A stretch of 64,000 nucleotides of DNA from Jacaranda mimosifolia (taxonomy: Eukaryota; Streptophyta; Magnoliopsida; Lamiales; Bignoniaceae), in NCBI GenBank assembly GCA_018894105.1, contig CM032117.1:31290501-31354500 (forward strand), given 5' to 3'. The translations under genes and the position numbers were made by a program. Shown piece after piece: positions 25,030 to 36,946 of the stretch (the first letter of the stretch is position 1; every line of letters begins with the position of its first letter). The notes beneath the pieces were generated by a model. The model was not told where the DNA came from, made no database searches, and saw only the letters and a program-made list of their open reading frames with translations.

Positions 25030-25650
25030 AAAAGATTTGAGCAAAGAGCTGACTCAAAGCGTGATGTTATTCCCCCCTTCCTTATCTCATAAGGAAGGCA
25101 CTTGTTCTTCACTATAGATGGACACTACAAGCATATATCAGAGCATAAGAAAGTCCATACGCATTCCTTGGTGCCGCAACCATCTAGAGGAATAGAGAAC
25201 TAGTATCACCTATTGACTGTTACGCTTCCAATGCGTAGTCGATCCTAGCAAAAGCATTCCCTCATGGGACAACGATAACCTAACTATTGGAGTTTAATGG
25301 CACAATAGACCCTTAAGAACACCTAGATAACTTCTTAGCAAGGATGTAGCTGTATGACCTAAGCGAGGCCATATATTACAAGTTTCTATACCATCATCAT
25401 GAAGCGACCCTTAACGTGGTTCAACCAGATACGAGCAGGCTCTATCATTGGACGAAAAATGCTAGTGCAACTCTTCCTTCAAACCTTCTTATCAATCGCA
25501 AATATCTTAAAACAGCAGCCTATCTATTTACCATCAAGCCACAAAATAGGGAATATCTAATGATCCTCCTCAATCACTTTGTGCAATTTGTCTAAAAGAT
25601 CCCATACTCAGCTAGGAGATTATCCCTAGTATCATTCAGCAACATCTAAA
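25030..25650 (+). pseudogene. Tat-like gag remnant
   Basis: In shifting plus-strand frames the region reads the capsid signature of Ty3/gypsy gag: LSEAIYYKFLY, then in another frame RPLTWFNQIRAGSI, then KTAAYLFTIKPQNREYL and LILLNHFVQF-like segments. Each has a clear counterpart in the retrotransposon gag family (a WF-type core followed by KTA..L..L.Q...E.L). Frames are broken several times, so it is non-functional. The minus-strand frame at 25670-25921 is not a gene. Confidence 0.6.
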
Positions 25651-26394
25651 GCATCTCAAGTTCTAGGAGTTAATTATTGGAAAACCACCTACCACGCTGG
25701 AAGAGCTCCTCATGTGTGCTAAGAAACACATCCACGTAGAGAAAGTGATGATCCATTAAGATGTAGCAGAGCGAAAGATGCGCAATGAAGGGGGTAACCA
25801 CACTAAGAGACAAGGAGACCAAAGGCATAGCCCTCCTCATGTTCACACTATGCACACGCCTCTTATCATGTCCCAGACAGAAATAATAACTATTGTGCTG
25901 CGATGCTGTCTTATTTAGCAACTATTGCTAAAAAACCTCATTGATCATAAGAAGCCTAAATTGGATAAATGGTGTTGTTTCCATGGAGGAGTGCCGCCAT
26001 TGATGAAATTGACAAGCTGATCAAAAGAGGGTGCATTTAGGAGTATGTAGCTCAAAAGGTGTCTAATCTAAAGAATAAGTCACCCAAAGAAGGAAACAAA
26101 AGCTACAAGAAAAGGTCAAGTGACCACCCAAATTCCTAGGAGCATCAACGTTAGAATGACCCTAATAACCTCCTTACAACAGGAGTTATCCCAGTGATAT
26201 CTAGAGGACTATTTGGAAAACATTCCTTCAACACAAGGAAAGCATTAGCATAAGTGGCTAGGCAAGCATAAGCCCACGTTGTTGACCCTATCCTTAGTGT
26301 ATTTGAAGTGCTTGCCAATACCCTACATTACCTTTAGGGAAGAAGATATCGAGCTTGGAAGAGGAGGACACAATGGTGCTTTAGTGATCTTGGC

Positions 26395-26765
26395 CACTCA
26401 CCAACTTTTGGGTTAAGAAGATACTGTAGGCAATAGCAACTCTATAGATATTCTATTTCACAATCCATTCCTCCAACTTGGATTGGATAATGCACAATGG
26501 CAGAAGATTAATACCTTTCTATTGGGGTATACAGGAGAAATTGTGGAAGCACTCGAGTAATAACATTGTCATTTTCTTTAGGCACTCATCCAAAGAGGGC
26601 AATAAAGATTGTAAGGTTTTTAGTAGTGAAGACTCCCTCCGCGTACAACACGATCTTAGGAAGGCCTGTCCTGGACTTATTCCAAGTTGCGATCTATACA
26701 TACCATTTGAAGATGAAATTTCTCATGCCAAGTGGACTTGGTGAAGTAGTGACAACTTGAGAGCA
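26395..26765 (+). pseudogene. Tat-like aspartic protease remnant
   Basis: Plus strand: LILATHQLLG, then VGNSNSIDILFHNPF where the family has V-D-N/T-G-S-S-A-D-I-L-F, so the catalytic Asp and Gly are changed. It continues with INTFLLGYTGE and, after a frame change at 26566-26760, VVKTPSAYNTILGRPVLDLF, YHLKMKF and GLGEV. The domain trims the polyprotein in live relatives and cannot do so here. Confidence 0.7.
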
Positions 26766-26939
26766 GTACAATTATGTCACGCCAAAACCCTGACGAGCGT
26801 AAAGTCGCTTAACTCTCATATAGGTCATGTGAAAGATCCTTTGAGGAAAAAAGACAAAGGCAAAAAAGTACTACTAGAAACAGACATTGGAGAAGCACAT
26901 GCACCTTACTGTGGCATTTAAAGCACATTGTTGTAACAC

Positions 26940-28370
26940 CTCATCATGATAAGTAGCTTAGTTAAATTCCTTCTTTATTTCATTTTTCTTTACTAGTTTT
27001 TTTCTTGAATAAAGCCACCCATTCAACGATAGCATCAGCTCTTCATCGTTATTCCCTTAATTAATGCAAGTTTTTTTTATATTCTACATACTACATCACT
27101 TCTGTTACTTTGAATTTTGCAGAACTTATAAGGAATGTTTGGAAACAACTTTAGATAAACCCATCACAAGGCTCTTTGAGGAATGAGAACAAGATGTGGT
27201 AGTCACCAATGTAAACCCACTATAAAGGCCCTTAGGGTATGTGGTAGCGAATGTAATTCCACTATTAGCCCCATGGGAGGTACATGATAATCAAGCTCTA
27301 AAAAGGTTTACTATTGGCTCCCTTTGAAAATACATAGCATCCTAAAAAAGTCCACTATCAGCTCCATTTGAGAGTACATGACGATCATTCTAAATACATT
27401 CACTAGAAAACACCTCAGAAAATATTTATGCACCAAGCAAAGGAAGTCCACCTACAAGGTGGCGACATATCAACACTTAAAAAATATTCCATGGAAAATC
27501 TCTAAGTCGAATGACTCCACACATCATCACATGCTCTCTATGATGCTTCTTAGAAAACCCATAAATATGTTCAACACTCAGTTTGTGCTCAACTTGGGTG
27601 CAAAAATAACAATCATTCTCATCAGATAACTTTACTTCATGAAAGGTGAATTAACGAAGATATTAAGATGGGGGCTCTATGCCACCCTAAGATGACCTTA
27701 TCATGCATCATGCTTAAAATCACTCCAACTTCATGAACATGATGAAGTACCCATCATGCTTTATTATCTAAAATTCTATAAGTTTGAGGACAATTATTGA
27801 AGGCATTGGGCCACCACAAACTCTACAAAAAGTTACGCAAGCAAAAGCAACTCAAAAAAAAATTGATACCCTAATATCATGCACCTGACGAGTATCGAGA
27901 ACTCTGACAATAGGGCACCTACTAGGTGCCTCAACACCGAGCTCCCAAGACTTCCAACGAGGGGGTGTTATGTATCATCCACAATGGGCTTCCCAGGCAA
28001 ACGCCCAGTGGGCACTCCGACGTAATGCCCATGCCCTAGCGCCGACATTCAATTTTGATACTTTGCATGTGTGCCTAAATTCTACACTCCATGTGAACAC
28101 TTTTGATGCATTTTTTTAACATTTATGGTGCCAATTTCATATCTTTTACTCCTAAATACACAAAGTATGAGTATGCAATGTCAATAAGCCATATGATTAA
28201 CCATAACATAAAATAAATATAAACAAAAAAATTCTTAATGCAATCAAATGAGAAAAATATCAAGATGTTCGGTTAATACCCAGCCTCTGAAAGGAAATAT
28301 CAATATGGAAAGAAAAATACTAAACAACTTTTTAGAAATAAATTATGCTCACTAATGATATACTAACTAT
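26940..28370. other. Spacer of the second Tat-like element
   Basis: No gene is seen. A degenerate tandem array occupies about 27217-27400. The 83-residue frame at 27378-27629 shows no domain. 27950-28060 is relatively GC-rich. In live Tat elements a repeat-rich untranslated stretch separates pol from the antisense ORF, which fits this position. Confidence 0.4.
27217..27400. repeat. Degenerate tandem array, unit about 45-50 bases
   Basis: Three to four imperfect units share the pattern CCACTATTAGC(C/T)CC, then GAG(A/G)GTACATGA and a TCTAAA-type end. The copies are too diverged for an exact period by eye. Confidence 0.5.
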
Positions 28371-28510
28371 ATGTTTTCATTCCTATGGAGCCATTTCTAT
28401 TGCTCCTCTACTGTAACCTCATTTCCATTGTTGGGACCTTTTTTAAACTCTTTGGCAACAATGTTGACCAGGACAGTAGGACCCAATATTAGCAATTTTT
28501 CTTTAGTGTA

Positions 28511-30569
28511 TTACCCAGTCTCACCTGGAATACAACAACAACTCTTAATAGTCGTCTCATAAATCACCATCGCCTTCACTTCCATGGCATTAAAAAATTC
28601 ATCATAACCTCTAAACTCCTTGACAGTCGCCTTGCAGGTAGCATTGATGAAGACTTCCCCAGCATCAGAACTTTTAAGTCTCTCTCCATTCTTATCCTCC
28701 TTCACATACTTTACCTTCAAGCGCTCATGCTCCTTAAATAGCTGAGCCAACTTCTTCTCCTTTTGGTTATCCTGCTTGCCTGCTTTGGCAATGTCTTCTT
28801 TGAGAGATTTCACCATAGCTGGGGTACCCTCTGCACGGCAAGACATCTAATCAACCAAATTTCATCCCTATATTGGAAAGATGCAAAAATGCTCTAAAAT
28901 AAGAGATCATGATGAAAACAACAAAAAAGAAAATGAATTAGAATAATTAAGTGAACTCGTACTCGGACAAAATCACCAGCAACTATCTCAGCTAATTGGA
29001 AATAAAAGAATAACTCCAACTTCTCTTGGTCATGTTCACTACCACACCGTACATATGATCGAAAGTAAATGTGTTCTCATCATACCAGTGGGAGTCCATC
29101 CCACAAGTCCACCATAAATCATAGCAAAAAGAGCCCTTTGTCCTCGCCAGTATGAAAAGAACAAATAGATTTTGGACAAGTAGTAGATTTGCGAGCACGG
29201 TTCCCCACAGGTCAAAAGGTAACACCACAACCTCATCATATACAATCGGAAGGCCTACTATCAGAGCTGGTGAGGTGTGCTCCTCACTCGGCCACCAGCT
29301 TTGAGGGCTAAGGCGATGCCCACTTGGCGGCATCTCTTTACAATGCTACTCCATGATGCGTTTCTCAGTTGCTCCTCCTTTTGTTCTCCAATCATGAATC
29401 TTAGTGAAGTCAATATTCTTTCCTGTTAACAAATAAAAGGAGAACTAAGTCAATATATAAGCAATGTGCAACAACATATGAAAATGCATAAATAAGCACT
29501 AATAAGAGCCATGAATCAAAAGACAAAATATGTTAAATACCAGTCAAAACATATAAGTAATAGCAAAAGAAAAATCAAACAATCCTACTTCAGTAAAGTT
29601 CACATGAAGGTCAAGATAAATCAAAGAGAGGGAACTGCTTCACTTGCGAGGAAAGTTCCAACCCTCATCTTTAACAAAGAAAAATCTATCTTTCCAAGGA
29701 CCTCTATACGAAGGTAACCCACAGGAAAACCTCCTATATGGTTTTGGAAATGAATAAAAAATGGCTCGTTCAGCATCTTCCACACCCTAAACAAGGTGTG
29801 ATAGCTATCTAAAGATATCGGCAAACTCAATTCACTCATGCACTATCTCAACCCAGAGAAAGACGCAAAAAAGTTAGCCACCAAGCCATTTAAACACACA
29901 TCATAGTTAATACTATATCTAGCAGAAGAGAGTCATGGGGAAGAGAGAAACCATAAGTGAAATAAATATTGAAAACTATAAAGTACCCCTACGAGGCGAC
30001 ATTATATTATCTTCAGGAGAAGGAAAGACAAACTTGAATTCATCATAAATATAAATCATACATCTTAAAATGTCTAACTCCTCCGGTTCAACTAAAAACC
30101 TAATCCTCACTGCTTTTGAAAAATTATCATCCCTAGTAGGAACACCCTCACACTCCTCATTAGAAGAACCCTCTTTCTCAGAATCGGTACTAGATAATAA
30201 AGATGACTTATTAGTCTCACTTCCTAGAAAATTCATCAAAATTTTCTAAATGCATGATGGGGTGATTTTCTAAATGTTTGGTGAATAAGGCATTAAATGG
30301 ATGTAGGCAAGGTTTGATAAGTCGAACTTTAACTTAGTGGGAAACACGAAGGTCAAACCTACAACCAAAGAAGCTCCATTAGGCTTGCTGAGATGGCCCT
30401 CAACTAAGACCCTTATATGCTTAAGCCAGTAAAGGGAGAGAAGAAAGGTGATATTTAACTTAATCAGGGCAAAATGTAAAATAATGGGCATATACCTGTT
30501 AAGAGAGATGAGATGAGTATTTATAAGAAGAAAGTGCGGAGCTTTTACCAATATGTCCTTTACAAGCAT
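28511..30569 (-). pseudogene. Antisense ORF of the second Tat-like element
   Basis: On the minus strand, pieces in order are 30569-30270 (GLTFVFPTKLKFDL near its end), 30239-29976 (acidic, Ser-rich, SSTDSEKEGSSNEE), 29839-29621 (SYHTLFRVWKMLNEPFFIHF), 29333-28992, and 28846-28511, a Lys/Glu-rich, probably coiled-coil stretch ending EFRGYDEFFNAMEVKA. Position and orientation opposite to gag, and the acidic head plus coiled-coil tail, match the additional ORF of Tat elements seen at 17367-19762, although sequence similarity between the two is slight by eye. Stops separate the pieces. Function in the family is unknown. Confidence 0.5.
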
Positions 30570-30667
30570 ATTATAGCTTATTTTGCATTGAGGGGATGTT
30601 GCTTTGTTTCCTTAAAAGAGAGGATTTGTTGGTTGGCGGATTTGACAAGTGAAGATGCGCACTATTT

Positions 30668-31090
30668 GTTGGAATAGTACCTCACAGCCAATTAGAATTG
30701 GCGTGTAATACTACTCCAATTGTGAGACAATCTTGATTGAACGATATTCTTATAAAAATGGCCATCTTCATCTTATGTTTTTTATACTTCACTTGCATTT
30801 GGTTGAAGCCCTTAAATTATACAAGACTATGGGCCTTGGTCACACATATGATGGTGATCATGAAACAAGTCTCTAAGGCCATGATTTTGAATATTTCAAG
30901 TCATAGAATCTTATGAGAAGGGGCATCTAAGATTCGGATAAACTTGCACTAACAATGTATACTCCAAGGGGTTCGATATTTTCTCATTTCATGGGCAATC
31001 TATGTTAGACATGGATGCATGTTAGTGGGTACTTGTTGGAGAACAAGTTCACTAAAGGCCCGCCAAGAGAATCCACTACATAGATATGGT
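30668..31090 (+). repeat. Copia LTR head, inverted copy
   Basis: Starts TGTTGGAATAGTACC and follows the first roughly 430 bases of the old copia LTR (reverse complement of about 6430-6861), here in plus orientation. It lies next to a full LTR in the opposite orientation. No internal copia sequence separates the two. Confidence 0.75.
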
Positions 31091-31104
31091 GGCTAAAGGT
31101 TGGA

Positions 31105-33654
31105 GTAGCCCAAGGATCCAATTATAAAACCATAAAAAGATTAAATAAAATGTTTCTACTCTACATACAAGGATCTAATCATGCTATGAGGATTTAGATC
31201 TAGAAAAATACTTTGAATACAAAAAATCCAAAGGTAGAAAGTGGATGGCACCAATGAACACTTCAAAGTACCAATTCGCGCGCAGCAGAATCACACCAAT
31301 ATCGGATCGCATTAATCAACTCCAAATTGGCTGAAAACTTGTAGAGAGCTTCTCAACACACTTGAGATCTTGCTATGAAAATTTCAGCCCAATCTGGTCT
31401 CCCCAAGGCCTCCAAATCTATCTCTAACATTTTTGGATAGCAATGGATCTTCAAGAGCATATACCCCCCACATGTTGAGCCTCTAATGATATAATCCACA
31501 CACCTAAGGAGAGCTCCAATCTACCTCAAATCTACTAGAATGAGAGGAGGAAAAAGAAGAGGCGATTTTATGAGAAGATGAGAGGAATTTGGTGTAGAGA
31601 GTGTGAAACTTCAACACATGAGTGAATCACACTTTTGGATGGAAAAAGGGAATCTAGCATTCTTCAACCCCATGGTCGGCCACCTTGGGAACCAACTTGT
31701 TAGATTGCCAACAAAACGTGGATTTGAATTTTACTTTCATTTGAGTTTAATTTGTATCTACATTTCATTTCATAAAATGTAATGCAAATTAACTCTAAAT
31801 GAATCTTCAAATAAACTCCTTCATTTGAATTTTCCTCCAAAACTAATACCTAATTTTAATTAAATTAACTCTTTAATTTAATTAATTGATTTGACTTAAC
31901 TCCTTAAGTCAATTAACTTAACTCTTTAAGTTAATTGGTGTCAACAACATAACTAATTAATTGTCATATGGTACCAATTAAATTAACTCTTTAAATTATT
32001 TAATTTAATTGATCAAATTTAACTTTTTAAATTATTTTGATTAATTTAGATATTAAATTAATCAATCCAAAATGACCAAAACTAGTCAATCGATTTCTCC
32101 AAAGAAAATTACCTACGTGATTTTCTAACTCTTTAGAAAATTTCTCCCATCAAGTGGATCTTCCTTTAGACTTTTGTGTGTGACCCATTAGATTCTCTCA
32201 TTCATTCGACATGGGCTCACAAATAATTGTGATGTTTTGAATATCAAAATTTTTGCATTAGTTTAAACTCTTTTAAACTAATTACTCTTTCAATTAATCT
32301 CCACTAAATGAAGAGTATCCAATCTCCATAGTCGATGTCTAGCAACAAGCCCATGGAACCCAACTAATTGATCAAAATGAATATGCTCTTGGTGAACTAT
32401 TCTAGCACTATGCTTGCCATGCAAATAGGTCACACCGTGTCCTATCTCCCGAAAGAGACCTAAGGCAAGATATTTTTTGATTCCCTAATGGCCTCGATAA
32501 TTATGTTTCTAATCCCAATATTCAATTCCTTTTTATGACCTTATCTTTGGAAAACTCCTCTTTCAAATTGTCATACTACCTTGCATAAGGATTTCTTGAA
32601 ATCAATCATTATAGAATACAAAGGAGATGCACTCGTCCTTCACACCGATAAGGAGATGGATCTTATCTTGGATCTCACAAATCTCCGTGTCTAAGTAGTT
32701 CATACCCAATCTCAAACTGAATGACCTGTTATGTGGTCAAGGAAGAGTCAAGGTATGAGGGCCTAAATACAAGGTTACCATAGATCCTCAGGTCTAAGGA
32801 TTAATTATATGCACTAGTGTAAGTTGGAGAACTTGCCATTATCAACTTACCACTTCGGCTATTTAGTGGATTCTCCAAGAGAGTCTTTAGTGAACTTTTT
32901 CAATTTATGACCTCAACTTTGGAAAACTCTTTCTTCAAATTGTCATACCACTTCACATAAGGATTTCCCAGAATCGGCCATCAGGCCATCATAGAATGCA
33001 TAGGAGATCAAGTATTCTTCACGACAAGCAAACAAATCCTTTCTTAGAACTTACCAACCTCTACACATAGGTAGCTTATGTCCGACCTAAGCCTTGGGCA
33101 ACCTGCTAAGTGGTCGGACAAAATCAAAGCATAGGGACCTGAGTACAACGTTACTGTGGATCCTCAAGTTAAAGAACTAATTACATACACTATCGTAAGC
33201 TAGAATTTTTCATTATCGGCAAGCCACTTTGGCTGCCTTATGCATTCTCTAAGTGAGTCTTCAGTGAACTTGTTCTCTAGCAAGCACTTACTAACGTGTA
33301 TCTATGTCGTACACAAATTGCCAATGAAACAGGGCAATATCCAATTCATTGGAGCATGTATCATTAGTGCAAGTCTATCAGAATCTTAAATATCATGTCT
33401 CTAACATCTAAGATTCTATGACTTGGAATATTCAAAATCATAGCCATAGAGACTTGTTTCATGATCATCATCATATGTGTGACCAAGTCTCATAATCTTG
33501 TATGATTTTAGGGCTTCAACTAAATACATGTGAAGAATATCATATAATGCATAAGATAAAGATGGTCATTTATAGAATATCATTCAATCAAAATTGTCTC
33601 AAAAAGAGTAGTGATGCATGCCAATCTTATTAGCTGCGAGCTAATGTTCCAACA
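31105..33654 (-). repeat. Full-length related copia LTR, minus orientation, with internal duplication
   Basis: Homologous along its length to 4771-6861 and 12692-14806, including the segment AAGGATCTAATCATGCT shared with 12766-12782, and ending in GTTCCAACA at 33654. Within it about 365 bases (around 32530-32895) are repeated in tandem at about 32903-33265, already diverged. It looks like a solo LTR or one LTR of a rearranged element. No flanking target duplication could be seen. Confidence 0.7.
32530..33265. repeat. About 365-base tandem duplication inside the LTR
   Basis: Both units begin with a TTTATGACCT(T/C)A-type segment and run through matching CATAAGGATTTC, TAGAATGCATAGGAGAT-like, GTGGTC and GAACTTGCCA-like landmarks. 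The first unit ends with GTGGATTCTCCAAGAGAGTC and the second with the related GCATTCTCTAAGTGAGTC. The unit is part of the LTR in other copies, so this is a local duplication. Confidence 0.65.
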
Positions 33655-33664
33655 GAATCATCCT

Positions 33665-33880
33665 GAAGCAAATTCACAGAGGAATGGTGGGACAACAAAA
33701 AAGGAACATATACTACCACACATGCAACACCAGTATTCCCTATCTAGTGATTATAAGACATGGTGGCTACAAGCCACCAAGCGTAGTCACCTCGCAAGGA
33801 ATACTGGTGTTGCATGCGTGATAGTATATATTCTTTTTTTCTTGTCCCACAACACTTCTGTGAATTTATTTTAGCACAAT
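33665..33880. repeat. Near-perfect hairpin, arms about 77 bases
   Basis: The left arm (AAATTCACAGAGGAATGGTG to CAACACCAGTATTCCCT) and right arm (AGGAATACTGGTGTTGCATG to CTTCTGTGAATTT) are reverse complements with few mismatches, around a loop of about 60 bases. The 87-residue plus-strand frame at 33611-33874 spans it and has no recognised domain. It may be a foldback transposon or an inverted duplication. Confidence 0.8.
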
Positions 33881-34219
33881 TCTTCCCCTGATCATGATTC
33901 TTATCCCCTTCAATACCATTCTCCCAAGCAACAAACCTTTTTGGTGACTACATTCGTCTGGTTCCTGATTTCAAGTTCATCTAATGTACATCTTCACCTT
34001 AGTTGACAAAGGATTTATCAAGATTACGACATTCCTTTGGAGAACTGGGGAGATGCATCTCATTATTATTGTCCTCCAATCTATAGCTCTTTTGAGCTCC
34101 AGACAAGTGCCCATGCTTTTCAACAATAGCCTTTTATTTGGGCGTCCAATCCAAACTACTCTAGAGAAAAAGTAATAATCTATTGATTATCCAATCCTCA
34201 ATTTGTTTGTCATTTACTT
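33881..34219. other. Spacer without recognised genes
   Basis: A 63-residue plus-strand frame at 33984-34175 has no domain I recognise. The stretch is less AT-rich than its surroundings and may be degenerate transposon coding sequence. Confidence 0.25.
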
Positions 34220-35744
34220 CACTACAAAAAATTTATTATTGATATTGAGCATTAATATATGAGAGATGTAATAATTCAAATTGATAAGATTGACAGAAAT
34301 CATATTTCATACATTTCTATGATTATCACGTGTTTCAATACGTTGTTTGAATTATGAATTCTCCATGACAAATAGACTTAGTCTATTTTCAATTATAGGA
34401 GTTGTTGAAGACACTTAAGAATATTTCAATAATTGATTGATTAACACCAATAATTTGTCATTCGAATTATGAATTATTAGGATTATTCGGATTTTGTTAT
34501 TCACACTATAGGAGTTATACAAATTTTGTTATTTAGATCTGGATAATTGCATCATGTTATGTGGATAATATTCAAGACTTTTGTGTTATTTGAATTATGA
34601 GTTATTCATTGATTGGGACTTAAAGATATACCAACAAGTGGGTACTTACATTATATATTTGTCAATAGATATCTTAAATGGTTGAACACTATACACCAAA
34701 GCTTTTAGGTTGTCTATTATCTATTTTCATATAATATGCATCAAACTAGGGGGTATTTGTCTGACTTTTTAATTTAAATTTTCTAAGGATTTCCAATGGA
34801 CAATTCTGTTGAAAATCTTTTCATTGGATTTTGTTATTCAGAGGCAGTTCGAACGATGTGGTTTGGGGAGTTTGAGGTAAGAATTATTTTAAGCATAATA
34901 TATATATATATATATATATTTCTTAATTAGATTTCAAATATAAATTTCTCTAAGTATATGTGGCTCAGAAAAAAGTTTGCTTGGTTGGGACATGAGAAAG
35001 CAAAGATTCTTAGAATATTTGAGGATGAAGAGGATGATGCTTCATTATTTTATGTCTTAGTGTTTTATATATTTTATGAAGATGGTGATGCTTTGATAAT
35101 TACATTTGGATAATTTTATGTTGTAGAATATGAATATTTTATTTATTTGATATTATTTTATGATTTGGTGGAGGATATTATTATTTTATAATTTCGTGGA
35201 GAATATCTTTATGTATGGTGCTATAGAATTTATTGAATTTGGTGTTTGTTTGGTTATAGATTTTCAATATGATTAGTATAGAATGTAGAAATTTCTTTTA
35301 ATTTTTGCAAAATTGGCAATGGAAATTTTCATTGCAAATTTGTAATCGTCTCCATCTATGAAGGAAAAAATTATCCCAAAATAATAAAGAAATTTAAAAA
35401 AACTGTGACGAAAAGAATCCATAACAAATTTTGTTTTGCAATGGAAACTTTCTATAGTAAAAGTATTTAAAGAAATTTTAAAAAGAAAAAAAATTGCAAT
35501 GGACAGTATATTCGCTGCAAATTTGTGACATACTTTTTCCATTGCTAAGACATCGCAAAATTGGGGCCTCATAACCATGACAAATCCATTGCAAAATTCA
35601 TCATAAAATGAGACGTCAAGAAATCTATCGCAAATATTTGGGACGGTCTTTTGGCAAAAAATTTGTTGCAAATTATTATTTGCTATGAATTTTTGGAAAA
35701 AACCATCACAAAATTGGTCGCTATTAGTAGTTTTTTAAGTAGTG
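34220..35744. mobile_element. CACTA-like non-autonomous element
   Basis: The left end reads CACTACAAAAAATT and the right end, reverse complemented, reads CACTACTTAAAAAACTAC, the CACTA signature. The right 450 bases (35280-35725) are packed with degenerate repeats of a TTGC(A/G)AATTTG-like motif in both orientations, as in subterminal regions of CACTA elements. The 132-residue minus-strand frame at 35273-35671 is produced by these repeats. The interior has no transposase. The 3-base flanks (CTT and TGA) do not match, so the two ends might belong to different copies. Confidence 0.5.
34897..34919. repeat. (TA)n microsatellite
   Basis: About eleven TA units inside the CACTA-like element. Confidence 0.85.
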
Positions 35745-36360
35745 TGAGTTCTCTAGTCAAAGACCCATTTTTTTTGTTTCATTTTGGTGATTCCTGACTA
35801 GATCCCCAAATCTTAGTTCGAACTGTATTAGTTGGGCAATATGTGAAATATTATGAAAATGCACATAGCATTATCAATATATAAATGCTGCATAGTTCTT
35901 ATCTTTGAAATTATTTTGGACTTAAATAAGAAAAATAGTTAATTGGATGCATAATGACTTTATATTAAATTTTAATGAAAAAAATATGTTTATCTAGTTC
36001 TTAATAATTCTTTTAGTAGTTAATAAATACTGAAATTCTTTCTAACAAACAAAAAACCTTTAGATAAGTTGTTATATCTAAATAAATATTGGATAAATTA
36101 TTATCTATCTAAATGTTTCTTGAACTTTTTTGATAAAACTGAATAATCATATATTTAACTAAATTTAAATAAAATATACTATATAATTTTATATATATGT
36201 TACCAAACAGACAAACATTTCAAATTAACAATTGAAAATTGAGTTAAAATCAAACAGATATTAATCTAACACTTCTTTTCTATATATAACCTTTTCTCTA
36301 TAACATAATACAGATATGAATAACTTATCTTATCCAACACTTCTTTTCTATATATAACCT
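35745..36360. other. AT-rich spacer
   Basis: No gene. It contains a 26-base direct repeat, AACACTTCTTTTCTATATAT followed by AACCTT, at 36268-36293 and again at 36336-36361, just before the LINE insertion point. Confidence 0.5.
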
Positions 36361-36399
36361 TATCTTAATAGCTTTGAACAAAATTGGAGTGTTTCAGTT

Positions 36400-36830
36400 T
36401 TGAACAAGTGGACTCGACCCTTTGGTGGTTGGTTTAAATGTAATGTGGAAACAGCTATATTTCCACAGGATTTCAATTTTGGAGCTGGCTGGGTAGTGAG
36501 AAATAAACAATGTATCTTTCAGATGGCAAAAGTCTGCCCCCATTATGGTGAAGTTTCTCCCTTGATGGAAGAAGTTTTAAGCTTCCAAGAGGCTCTCAGT
36601 TGGGTTAAAGAAGCTTTTCCTTATCCAGTTTTGCTTGAGTCAGATTCTTTCTCAAGTTGTGGTTAATGCCATGTTAAATAACTCTATTGAGGTGTCTTAC
36701 TTTGGGTTGACAAGTGATGAATGTAAAGCTCTTCTTAATGAGCTAAATGGTAGACTTTCTTTTGTTAGGTGTTTGTTCAGCAAACCAAATTGCTTATTGC
36801 ATTGCAAGAGCATCGGATTCCTTGTCTGAA
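36400..36830 (+). pseudogene. LINE ORF2 C-terminal RNase H-like domain
   Basis: The plus strand reads GWFKCNVETAIF (family GWxKCNVDxA), FGAGWVVRN, PLMEEVLSFQEALSWV and LLESDSFS. After a frame change it reads SQVVVNAMLN, SYFGLTSDECKALL and LSFVRCLF. The first catalytic Asp is replaced by Glu (VETA), while the Glu of EEVLSFQEAL and the Asp of ESDS are present. This is the RVT_3-type domain at the end of plant LINE polyproteins. The frame break and missing upstream reverse transcriptase make it non-functional. Confidence 0.7.
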
Positions 36831-36912
36831 CCAATCTTGTAGGAGTGTACTTCTCCTCCTTTCCTTTTGAGTGTCCACACTAACAACTTGCAATAAAATT
36901 CCTTTTTAGTGT

Positions 36913-36946
36913 TAAAAAAAAGAAAGAAAGAAAGAAAGAAAGAAAA
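36913..36946 (+). repeat. Poly-A/(GAAA)n tail
   Basis: A-run followed by GAAA units directly after the LINE 3' sequence; simple A-rich tails end plant LINEs. Confidence 0.8.

Larger units (their letters stand above)
24270..30660 (+). mobile_element. Second Tat-like Ty3/gypsy element, decayed
   Basis: A likely 5' LTR end lies before the primer-like TTTGGTGTCATATGTGGGAA at 24661-24680. It is followed in order by gag, protease, a tandem-repeat spacer and an antisense ORF on the minus strand, the layout of Tat-type elements. Reverse transcriptase, RNase H and integrase are not visible between protease and spacer. The 5' LTR start (about 24270) is a guess. No 3' LTR was recognised, because the right side runs into copia LTR sequence at 30668. 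Confidence 0.55.

Noticed and set aside
33611..33874. 87-residue frame with YKTWWLQATKRS, considered a plant mobile domain piece
   Set aside because: The similarity is a few residues only and the sequence is a palindrome, so coding is doubtful.
35273..35671. 132-residue minus-strand frame
   Set aside because: Arises from subterminal TTGCAAATTTG-like repeats of the CACTA-like element.
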